Below, in pieces: positions 17,298 through 24,717 of a stretch of 64,000 bases of DNA. Made by a program: the position numbers and the translations under genes. The DNA is from Dyadobacter sp. 3J3 (GTDB taxonomy: Bacteria; Bacteroidota; Bacteroidia; Cytophagales; Spirosomataceae). Position 1 is the first letter of the stretch. The number at the start of each line of letters is the position of its first letter. A model generated the notes under the pieces. The model did not search any database and was not told the DNA's origin. It saw only the letters and a program-made list of their open reading frames with translations. The stretch covers positions 1 to 64,000 of the forward strand of contig NZ_VTOL01000013.1 in the NCBI RefSeq assembly GCF_009801115.1, given 5' to 3'.

Positions 17298-19049
17298 TCA
17301 GAATCTGGCTTTTTCAGGATAGTCAAATCCTCTCCATGGATTTTGCACGTAAGGGAATTTGCTTTTCAGTTCCGTGTCATTTTTAGTAGGTCCGGCGTTG
17401 AAGCCAAGAACACTTAAAAGGGCAGGGGATACCGGAGCTTCCTTTGTAGCATCGTCGTAAAACAAACCCACAGCTGCAAGTACAACACCTGAAACGGCTT
17501 GCAATTCGATCGTTGTAACATCGTCTTCCAAACGGCGGCCATTAGGGAATCCATCCATATTCGGGATAAACTGCAAAGCAGTAGAACCGTTAAACTCAGG
17601 ATCGGTAATACCAAGAACCGCCGCTTTGATAAGGCCCAGAGAGCTAAATCTTGGATCATTACGTGGTGTTGCAGGCACAGCCATATTTAACCTAAGCATA
17701 TCTCCAAGTGTCGGCAGGAAGTTATGTATAAAGGGTTTTCCTTTGGCAAGGGGATTGTTGTTTTTCCCGGTTGCCAATTGGTAAGGTGCAAGGTTAGGAA
17801 CACCGGTGTAAAAAATCGGCAGAAGATCCACTGCGCGCGGACTTGCATTGTCAGGAAGTAAAACACCTCCAAATGCTGCTTCCGCAAGGGCCGTACCGTC
17901 CAGGGCAGGATTTCCTTTTAAGCCGAACAAACCGGATTTTCCATTACGGAAATCATAAGAACCCAAAGATTTTGTCTGAATACGTAAGGCGTTTAATGAA
18001 GGAACCGCAGTACCGAATGCAGAATCATCCATATAAAGTGCAAGTTCCGGATTGGTGAAATATTTTGCAAACTGCAAATCTTGTCCGCCGTATGGTGTTT
18101 GAGAATTCCAAAGATCTTTCATTCCGATTGGAATAATCGCTTCGTTTGTCAAAGGCATTCCAAGACGCGACACCTGTACAAATTTTCCATCATATCCCAC
18201 ATCGCCACCGTTGTATAAAGTTTTGATCATTTTACGACTTGCAGAAGCCCAAACACCGATCACAAAGTCAGGATCCAGAATATTTGCAGCTTGCGAAATT
18301 CCCTTGCCGTCTTTTTGAAGAAGGTTGACAGGAACTTTAATCGCAATAGTATGCACGTTGAAGCGGTTTAATCCGTCTTTTGGTGCATTGGTTGTATTTC
18401 CCTCAGGGCGGAAATTCCCTACATCAAAAGCGCCAGCCAAATCCACAAAGAAAGGATCATCAACCGGGCCACAGAAAATCTTTTCTCCACTGTTGGCCGT
18501 TGCAATGGCTCCTTCAACAAGAGAATTGTAATCTGTTTCCAGGCCTACCGTTTTTCCTTCGATCGAGCGTGGCCCTATGTTGGCAGGAGGAACAATTCCA
18601 CCCATCACGATTGTGGTAAACGAGTTGCCGCCATCCGTACTTTTTTCACACATGTATGTCGTTTTCAGATTTTGTTTTCCTAAACGGATATTGAAAAAAG
18701 TAGTAGGGTCTTCGTTGGTGCTTGAAAAAGTAAACCGGTAAGTAATGTCGTCGCCTGCTGATGTAGTTTTATTTTTGATGTGAATTTCGTAGCGAACGCT
18801 CGTGCCGAAATTGTAGTAATTGGGACCGCCTTCGGGAGATTCGAAAGGAATGTAATTGGCGATGATCGTGATACTATTAGGATCGTCTGGACTTTTAAAG
18901 GCGTAGACGTCGGTATTGTCTGCCAGCGGGTCGTTAGAAATTAACGGGGCTTCCCTATGGCTTGATGCGAAACTGCTGACCGAGAGCAGTAGTGCCGCGC
19001 AGCCAAGGAATCCAATCCTGAGCTGCCGTTGCAACGAAGAAACATGCAT
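17298..19049 (-). CDS. DUF4331 protein, short paralog without sorting tail
   Basis: 583 residues. Signal peptide to about A29 (SVSSFA), then SSHREAPLISNDPLADNTD as in the neighbouring paralog. The two bodies are collinear with long identical runs by eye, pointing to tandem duplication. This copy stops at VQNPWRGFDYPEKARF, where the paralog continues into its extra region and T9SS domain, so it is probably periplasmic. No frameshift or broken edge is seen, so the shorter form may be functional. It is the first gene of the DUF4331 transcript. Confidence 0.87.
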   Translation of the reverse strand: MHVSSLQRQLRIGFLGCAALLLSVSSFASSHREAPLISNDPLADNTDVYAFKSPDDPNSITIIANYIPFESPEGGPNYYNFGTSVRYEIHIKNKTTSAGDDITYRFTFSSTNEDPTTFFNIRLGKQNLKTTYMCEKSTDGGNSFTTIVMGGIVPPANIGPRSIEGKTVGLETDYNSLVEGAIATANSGEKIFCGPVDDPFFVDLAGAFDVGNFRPEGNTTNAPKDGLNRFNVHTIAIKVPVNLLQKDGKGISQAANILDPDFVIGVWASASRKMIKTLYNGGDVGYDGKFVQVSRLGMPLTNEAIIPIGMKDLWNSQTPYGGQDLQFAKYFTNPELALYMDDSAFGTAVPSLNALRIQTKSLGSYDFRNGKSGLFGLKGNPALDGTALAEAAFGGVLLPDNASPRAVDLLPIFYTGVPNLAPYQLATGKNNNPLAKGKPFIHNFLPTLGDMLRLNMAVPATPRNDPRFSSLGLIKAAVLGITDPEFNGSTALQFIPNMDGFPNGRRLEDDVTTIELQAVSGVVLAAVGLFYDDATKEAPVSPALLSVLGFNAGPTKNDTELKSKFPYVQNPWRGFDYPEKARF

Positions 19050-19545
19050 AAAGTAGAATTTTTAGATATGAAAAATGGATTAGAATGAACGTTTAAACAA
19101 CTTCTAAAAGCAATAGGGCTTTATATCTCACACGATACAAGCGACACATCGAAAACACCGGATTTTGATTTAATTCCAGTCAAAAAAAATTCAAGTAGCT
19201 AACTTGATCACATATACGATGATGACTTGTTTTTAGATGTAATTAGATGTAGAATTTGTTTAACTTTTTTAAGTACATCAGTCTGGGTGGTCTCAAAGTC
19301 ATATTTAGTCAAAATTATATTGTAAAATCTCTTGTATCATTCCGTAGCAATTGTATGCAAGCTTTGCTTGTTTTTAATAGCTTTTTGGATTAACTATTTT
19401 TAACGGTTTGATAAAGCTGAGGACTCGATGTGTGTATTAGGGTGATCTCAACACTATGTGAGGCAGAAATGTATGGCTTTGATATTATAGTGGAATATCA
19501 AAATGATTTAATTTGTTTTTTATTGATTATTTTTGATCGTTTTAT
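19050..19545. other. Long intergenic region between divergent DUF4331 and trp units
   Basis: About 500 AT-rich bases without a credible gene. One perfect hairpin CAAGC-TTT-GCTTG (19358-19370), with a 3-base loop like the REP-type hairpins elsewhere in the window, is followed by a T run. Promoters for the leftward DUF4331 genes should lie near 19050-19150, but I could not assign them. Confidence 0.5.
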
Positions 19546-19577
19546 TTGTTTCATAAATAACTTCCTGCTTATCTTTG
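19546..19577 (+). promoter_or_regulatory. Bacteroidota-type promoter of the trpBA unit
   Basis: TTTG (19546-19549), 20 bases, then TATCTTTG (19570-19577), an exact match to the TTTG / TAnnTTTG consensus of the Bacteroidota primary sigma factor. The expected transcription start is about 19581-19585, right at the ATG of the trp leader peptide. Confidence 0.75.
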
Positions 19578-19581
19578 GAGC

Positions 19582-19653
19582 ATGGAATATCAATCTGCAC
19601 TTTTTTTAAATTTCTGGTGGCGCAATACCCAATTCCGGTATTGTGAACGCTGA
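19582..19653 (+). CDS. trpL: trp leader peptide with tandem Trp codons
   Basis: 23 codons beginning MEYQSALFLNFWWRN, with two adjacent Trp codons at 19615-19620 and a stop at 19651. The peptide overlaps a hairpin and is followed 36 bases later by a terminator in front of trpB, the textbook layout for ribosome-mediated attenuation by charged tRNA-Trp. It is too short for ordinary gene calling. The promoter's -7 box ends only four bases before the ATG, so the leader mRNA appears to start at or next to its start codon. The preceding GGAG is part of, or touches, the promoter box and is too close to serve as a Shine-Dalgarno site. Confidence 0.75.
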   Translation: MEYQSALFLNFWWRNTQFRYCER

Positions 19654-19717
19654 CTTGCCTGTTAGAAAATTCTACTGAATTATACGCGAGACTCTCTGTT
19701 CACAGGGAGTCTTTTTT
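19623..19717 (+). promoter_or_regulatory. Transcription attenuator of trpBA
   Basis: Three mutually exclusive pairings can be drawn. Hairpin 1:2 is CAATACC (19623-19629) with GGTATTG (19637-19643), directly after the Trp codons. Antiterminator 2:3 is TGTGAAC (19642-19648) with GTTCACA (19698-19704). Terminator 3:4 is GACTCTCTG (19690-19698) with CAGGGAGTC (19703-19711) followed by TTTTTT (19712-19717). A ribosome stalled on the Trp codons would cover strand 1, freeing strand 2 to open the terminator. trpB begins 20 bases after the T run. Confidence 0.78.
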
Positions 19718-19737
19718 CATTTTAAACCAATATTCTT

Positions 19738-20943
19738 ATGAACTATCAAGTTGATGAAAACGGGTTTTACGGTCCTTATGGAGGAGCGTATGTACCCGAA
19801 GTTTTGTTTTCCACTGTGCAGAATCTAAGCCAAAGTTATCAGGGGATTCTGGATGATCCGGAGTTTAAGAAAGAGCTATCACGTTTGTTGAAGCTTTACG
19901 TTGGCCGGGAAACGCCGCTTTATCCTTCTCCCTATTTATCCGGATTACATCAGACGAATGTTTTTCTTAAAAGAGAGGATTTGTGCCATTCCGGTGCGCA
20001 TAAAATTAACAATACACTCGGTCAGGTTTTGCTTGCAAAAAGGTTAGGCAAAACACGGATTGTGGCCGAAACGGGTGCCGGATCACATGGCGTAGCTACC
20101 GCTATGGCTTGTGCGCTTTTGAAATTGCCTTGTTTTATTTATATGGGAGAGGTTGACATGAAGAGGCAATTTCCAAATGTCGAGCGGATGCGGTTACTCG
20201 GAGCAACGGTTGTTCCTGCACTTTCAGGTAGTAAAACCCTGAAAGATGCAACCAATGAGGCCTTTCGTGACTGGATCAATAATCCTGTTGATACTTTTTA
20301 TGTAATTGGTTCAGTGGTTGGTCCACATCCGTATCCGGATATGGTCGCCCAGTTTCAATCGGTGATCAGCAAGGAATTAATACAGCAGGTTCCGGATTTG
20401 ACTGGTAAGGAAGTACCTGATTATGTCATTGCCTGTGTGGGCGGCGGAAGTAATGCGGCAGGTTCTTTTTATCACTTTTTGGATAATCCTGCTGTAAAAC
20501 TCGTTGCGGCAGAAGCGGCTGGCAAAGGTCTGGATTCCGGTTTTACTGCTGCCGCTACTTTCCGGGGGAAATCAGGGATTTTACATGGAAGTAAAACCAA
20601 ATTTATGCAGACAAATGAAGGTCAGGTTCTGGAAGCGCACTCAATTTCGGCCGGGCTGGACTATCCGGGAATTGGACCTCTGCACGCTTGGTTGCATGAT
20701 ACCGGGAGAGCACAATTTGTAGCGGTAACGGATGAAGAAGCTTTGGATGCAGGAATTGCTTTAAGTCAAAAGGAAGGAATCATTCCGGCTATTGAATCTG
20801 CCCACGCGCTTGCCGCGCTTTCGCATCTGGATTTTAAGCCTACTGATGTTGTCGTGGTTTGTCTGTCCGGCAGAGGCGACAAAGATCTGGAAACATACAT
20901 TCAATATTCAACTTCTAAGAAATCATCTCATGATCAAATTTAA
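19738..20943 (+). CDS. trpB: Tryptophan synthase beta chain
   Basis: 401 residues. Condenses indole with L-serine to tryptophan using PLP. The PLP lysine is K89 in HSGAHKINN, and the phosphate loop is CVGGGSNAAG. GPYGGAYVPE is the standard N-terminus, and ATAMACALLKL and SAGLDYPGIGP are conserved blocks. It is the first structural gene after the attenuator and overlaps trpA by 14 bases. No other trp genes are in the window, so trpEGDCF must lie elsewhere. Confidence 0.97.
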   Translation: MNYQVDENGFYGPYGGAYVPEVLFSTVQNLSQSYQGILDDPEFKKELSRLLKLYVGRETPLYPSPYLSGLHQTNVFLKREDLCHSGAHKINNTLGQVLLAKRLGKTRIVAETGAGSHGVATAMACALLKLPCFIYMGEVDMKRQFPNVERMRLLGATVVPALSGSKTLKDATNEAFRDWINNPVDTFYVIGSVVGPHPYPDMVAQFQSVISKELIQQVPDLTGKEVPDYVIACVGGGSNAAGSFYHFLDNPAVKLVAAEAAGKGLDSGFTAAATFRGKSGILHGSKTKFMQTNEGQVLEAHSISAGLDYPGIGPLHAWLHDTGRAQFVAVTDEEALDAGIALSQKEGIIPAIESAHALAALSHLDFKPTDVVVVCLSGRGDKDLETYIQYSTSKKSSHDQI

Positions 20944-21706
20944 AGAAAACCGGCTAAAAGCTATTTTTCAGAACGCTGGAAAAAAACTTAGCATTTATTT
21001 CACCGCGGGTTATCCTGATTTATATGATACGATACCTATTTTGGAATTGTTAGCCAAATCAAATGTTGATTTTGTAGAAATTGGTATTCCGTTTTCCGAT
21101 TCTGTTATGGACGGCGAAGTGATCCTGAATAGTCATAAAGTTGCACTGGAAAACGGGATGACGATTGATATTTTATTCGATCAACTAGAAAAAATTCGGA
21201 AAAAAATTTCTATTCCGATTGTATTAATGGGGTCGATGAATCCGGTTTATCAGTATTGTTTTGAAGAATTTTGTCGGCGTTGCCATGAGGTGGGAGTGGA
21301 CGGATTACTATTGCCAGATCTACCTTTGGACGATTATGAAAAATACTACCGCAGTTCGTATCAACAGAAGAATCTCGCACCGATTTTTATGATTTCACCT
21401 CAGACAAGTAATGAACGGATGTCCAGAATTGACGCATTGGGTGAAGGCTTTTTGTATGCACTTTCGGGTAATTCAACAACGGGAGGTTCCAGTGAAATCG
21501 GTAAAAGCTCAGATTATTTAACAAATCTGTCAAACCATACATTTAGAAATCCGGTTGTTCTTGGTTTCAATATCAAAACCAAAGAGGATATTCAGTTTGC
21601 ACATGAGTTTGCAGACGGAGCAATTGTGGGTTCAGCTTTTGTGAAAATTTTGAAGGACGGATTTGATAAAACACGGATTGAACATTTTTTGAAACAATTG
21701 ATATGA
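20930..21706 (+). CDS. trpA: Tryptophan synthase alpha chain
   Basis: 258 residues. Cleaves indole-3-glycerol phosphate to indole and glyceraldehyde 3-phosphate. The catalytic acids are in FVEIGIPFSDSVMDGEVI (Glu and Asp). PLDDYEKY and the phosphate-binding LGFNIKTKEDI/IVGSAFVKIL follow. Two usually tight motifs are divergent: FSD-SVMDG where most enzymes have FSDPxADGP, and ALSGNSTTGG in place of the usual S-x-x-G-VTG loop. I start at ATG 20930; the open frame extends further up only because it runs inside trpB. It is co-translated with trpB. Confidence 0.93.
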   Translation: MIKFKENRLKAIFQNAGKKLSIYFTAGYPDLYDTIPILELLAKSNVDFVEIGIPFSDSVMDGEVILNSHKVALENGMTIDILFDQLEKIRKKISIPIVLMGSMNPVYQYCFEEFCRRCHEVGVDGLLLPDLPLDDYEKYYRSSYQQKNLAPIFMISPQTSNERMSRIDALGEGFLYALSGNSTTGGSSEIGKSSDYLTNLSNHTFRNPVVLGFNIKTKEDIQFAHEFADGAIVGSAFVKILKDGFDKTRIEHFLKQLI

Positions 21707-21717
21707 AAAACGGAAAC

Positions 21718-21769
21718 GGCGACTTGGTATTACATCCTCACAATAGTTATTTTATTCAGTCGCCTTTTT
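21718..21769 (+). terminator. Terminator of the trpBA unit
   Basis: GGCGACT (21718-21724) pairs with AGTCGCC (21758-21764), followed by TTTTT. A-rich and T-rich arms outside can lengthen the stem. Confidence 0.75.
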
Positions 21770-21902
21770 CTGTTTTGCTTCAAACTAATTTAAACAACGA
21801 TTTATGAATAAAACCAGTGTTTTTTTGAAAATTTTTGTATAATATCTGATTGTATATCAAAGCTTGGTTATATTGATTTCTTAAATCAAAACCGATCCGA
21901 AT

Positions 21903-22493
21903 ATGAGAAACAAAGTTCTATCATTCCTCTTGTTATTCACTTGTTTTTCTGTTTCAGCCCAAAAAACGAAAACCTATCAGGTTGGCCAGATCAAGACCAG
22001 TTTTGGGGAAATCCTCTTTTGGTTATACGATGAAACACCAAATCATAAAACCAGTTTTGTGAAATTGGCGAGTGAAGGTTATTGGGATTCTTTGACATTT
22101 AACCGGGTGATAAAAGATTTTGTAGCTCAGGGCGGCTGTCCGGATACACCAGCAGGATTCTCGGATTCGCCATATCTGCTCAAACCGGAATTCAACAAAA
22201 ATATTCGCCATATTTATGGAGCTGTTGCATCCGGGCGCGACAATAATCCTGAAATGCTATCGGCCGGATGTCAGTTTTACATTGTTCAAAACAAAAAAGG
22301 CCTGGCAAGACTGGATGACAAATACACCATTTTTGGACAGGTTTTCAAAGGAATGGATCTTGTTGATAAAATTGTAAGTGTGAAAACAGATTCAACAAAC
22401 ACGCCGCTTACGCCAATAAAACTGGACGTTAATGTGATCAGTATGACAGAAGCGGATTTGAAAAAAAATGGCTATCTGGAAATCCTGAAATAA
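21903..22493 (+). CDS. Secreted peptidyl-prolyl cis-trans isomerase, cyclophilin type
   Basis: 196 residues. Signal peptide (1-19, ending VSAQ) and one cyclophilin domain. LTFNRVIKDFVAQGGCPDT carries the catalytic Arg (R68) and the conserved Gln; YGAVASGRDNN and SAGCQFYIVQ match the substrate groove. It helps fold proteins in the periplasm. It stands alone between the trp terminator and the gamma-glutamyltransferase gene, with its own upstream region of about 130 bp. Confidence 0.9.
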   Translation: MRNKVLSFLLLFTCFSVSAQKTKTYQVGQIKTSFGEILFWLYDETPNHKTSFVKLASEGYWDSLTFNRVIKDFVAQGGCPDTPAGFSDSPYLLKPEFNKNIRHIYGAVASGRDNNPEMLSAGCQFYIVQNKKGLARLDDKYTIFGQVFKGMDLVDKIVSVKTDSTNTPLTPIKLDVNVISMTEADLKKNGYLEILK

Positions 22494-22552
22494 ATTCAGA
22501 ATTTCAAACAATTACTTAGATTCATTTCAAATCTTACCAACGGATTCTTCCT

Positions 22553-22586
22553 TTTGATTAATCCGGCAACATGCAAGTTACTTTTG
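22553..22586 (+). promoter_or_regulatory. Candidate Bacteroidota promoter of the gamma-glutamyltransferase gene
   Basis: TTTG (22553-22556) followed after 22 bases by TACTTTTG (22579-22586), an exact TAnnTTTG -7 box. It predicts a leader of about 45 bases before ATG 22635. Confidence 0.5.
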
Positions 22587-22634
22587 TATATTATAAAGCG
22601 AGTTCATTTCTATTCCTAAAATAATACCAGCATT

Positions 22635-24500
22635 ATGAAATTAAAACTGCTCGTTTGTTCCCTGGCTTTTGTCGCTATTCACGCAGAGTCATTTAGTCAG
22701 GCATTTAATAATTTTCCGGTTACCACGCAAAAACCACCTCTTCACGCAAAACACTGGATGGGTATTACCGGAAAACCGTTAGCGGCTACGGCCGGCGCAA
22801 TGATTTTTAGTAAAGGTGGCAATGCAATTGATGCGTCCTGCGCTATGCTAGCGTCCACGTGTACGATGTGGGATGTACTAAGCTGGGGAGGTGAAACGCA
22901 GGCGCTTATCTACAATCCTAAAACCAAAAAAGTGATTGCACTCAATGCCATGGGCGTTGCGCCGACAGGTGCCACAGCGGATTTTTTTAAGGGAAAAGGA
23001 ATGAAATATCCTCCTGAATTTGGGCCCTTAGCCGCCACAACTCCCGGAACAGCCGGAGGGTTAATGACGATGCTTGCGGAATATGGGACGATGAGCCTGA
23101 AACAGGTTTTGGCTCCGGCCATGCAATTGGCAGCTGGGTATCCGATTGAAGCCCAGACGGCAAATTCCATTGAAAGAGGAAAAGCAAAAATCAAAGAATG
23201 GCCATATTCCAAAAAGGTTTTTTTACCACATTTAGGTGAGAAAAGAGAGGCGCCGGATGCGGGTGAAATTTTCGTTCAAAAGGATCTTCTGGCTACGTTG
23301 CAAAAACTGGTTGACACAGAGGAGTTGGCTTTGAAAAAAGGGAAATCCAGGAAAGAAGCCATTTACGCAGCATATGATCGTTTTTACAAAGGAGATATCG
23401 CCAAAGAAATTGCCAGAAGCTGTCAGGAACAAGGCGGATTAATTACGGAACAAGATCTTGCCAGCTGGAAAGTGAAAATTGAGGAACCGCTCATGACGAA
23501 TTATAAAGGCATTGAGGTATACAAAATGCAGCAATGGACACAAGGTCCGGTGATGTTACAGGCCTTGAATATGCTGGAAAACTTTGACCTGAAAAGTATG
23601 GGTTATAATTCTTCACGTTATGTGCATACGTTATACCAAACAATGAACCTGGCTTTTGCTGATCGTGATTTTTATTATGGTGATCCTGCATTTGCACCTG
23701 CTGGGCCGATAAAAGGTTTGCTTTCGAAAGAGTATGCTAAGGAAAGGATCAAGCAAATTAATTGGGAAAAGAATGATCCGAAAATTTTACCGGGTGATCC
23801 TTATCCTTTCGAAGGAAAGACAAATCCTTATACAGACCAGATAAAAAACTGGGGGACAAAACAGCTTTCCATGAGAAATGATCATGGGCTTGATGAGAAA
23901 TTCATGGAAGAATTTACGGCCGGAACGACTTCCGTAGAAGCGGCGGATGAGGAAGGTTGGGTAGTTTCAATCACGCCAAGCGGTGGCTGGGTACCGGCAA
24001 CAATTGCAGGAACTACCGGCGTAGGATTAAGTCAGCGTATGCAAAGTTTCGTTTTGGATGCCAAAGAAAACCCTTTCAATGTGGTTGAGCCTGGAAAAAG
24101 GCCACGGGTGACGCTGACGCCAAGTCTGGCTTTGAAAGATGGAAAACCATTTCTTTCTTTTGCTAAACAAGCGGGTGACGAGCAGGATCAGTTACTGCTT
24201 CAATTTTTCCTTAATATCGTAGAATTTGGGATGACGGTTCAGGAAGCCACCGAAGCGCCAAGCTTTAAAACTTTGCAGATGTATGCCAGTTTTGGAGAAC
24301 ATGAAAAAGATCCGGGCGGGTTAATTCTAAACGAAGCAATGCCGGATTGGACAAGAAAAGAATTATCAAGAATGGGTTATAGAAATTCATATCAGCCGCG
24401 TACCAGCGGGCCAATCAACGCCATTTATTTTGACTGGATCCATGGAAGCATGTGGGGCGGGTCAAGTAATCACGGGGAAGATTATGGCATTGGCTGGTAG
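22635..24500 (+). CDS. Gamma-glutamyltransferase family protein (Ntn hydrolase)
   Basis: 621 residues. Signal peptide to about residue 22, so periplasmic. Family members cleave themselves before a Thr that becomes the N-terminal nucleophile; here GTTSVEAADEEG fits with T431 as the nucleophile. The usual TTH is TTS, a change shared by non-canonical branches. The N-terminal half has AMIFSKGGNAIDAS, and LAATTPGTAGGL matches the large subunit. The C-terminal segment keeps RMQSFVLD and PRVTLTPSLAL. It may hydrolyse glutathione or gamma-glutamyl peptides, or act on another amide; specificity is open. Confidence 0.88.
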   Translation: MKLKLLVCSLAFVAIHAESFSQAFNNFPVTTQKPPLHAKHWMGITGKPLAATAGAMIFSKGGNAIDASCAMLASTCTMWDVLSWGGETQALIYNPKTKKVIALNAMGVAPTGATADFFKGKGMKYPPEFGPLAATTPGTAGGLMTMLAEYGTMSLKQVLAPAMQLAAGYPIEAQTANSIERGKAKIKEWPYSKKVFLPHLGEKREAPDAGEIFVQKDLLATLQKLVDTEELALKKGKSRKEAIYAAYDRFYKGDIAKEIARSCQEQGGLITEQDLASWKVKIEEPLMTNYKGIEVYKMQQWTQGPVMLQALNMLENFDLKSMGYNSSRYVHTLYQTMNLAFADRDFYYGDPAFAPAGPIKGLLSKEYAKERIKQINWEKNDPKILPGDPYPFEGKTNPYTDQIKNWGTKQLSMRNDHGLDEKFMEEFTAGTTSVEAADEEGWVVSITPSGGWVPATIAGTTGVGLSQRMQSFVLDAKENPFNVVEPGKRPRVTLTPSLALKDGKPFLSFAKQAGDEQDQLLLQFFLNIVEFGMTVQEATEAPSFKTLQMYASFGEHEKDPGGLILNEAMPDWTRKELSRMGYRNSYQPRTSGPINAIYFDWIHGSMWGGSSNHGEDYGIGW

Positions 24501-24691
24501 GAATATACAGATATTTTGTGATAATAATTCCATTCAATTTGGCAAAACCTGCTTATTCCAAATACAGGCGACGCATACAAAAATAGTAAATCCAAATCAA
24601 TCACGGACAGAGCAGGATAGTTACTTTACCTAAAAAATATAAATTGCCTTTACATGGTAAATTGTCATTTTTTAGATAATTAGTTATATTT

Positions 24692-24711
24692 AATTACAAT
24701 TATTTGTAATT
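24692..24711. promoter_or_regulatory. Palindrome upstream of the cytochrome/DUF1553 gene
   Basis: AATTACAA (24692-24699) and TTGTAATT (24704-24711) form a perfect inverted repeat around TTAT, six bases before ATG 24718. It could be an operator or an AT-rich hairpin that affects initiation. Confidence 0.35.
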
Positions 24712-24717
24712 TCCTCT

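Noticed and set aside
19577..19580. GGAG before the trp leader ATG as a Shine-Dalgarno site
   Set aside because: It is one base from the ATG and its first G belongs to the -7 promoter box, so it is too close and probably barely transcribed.
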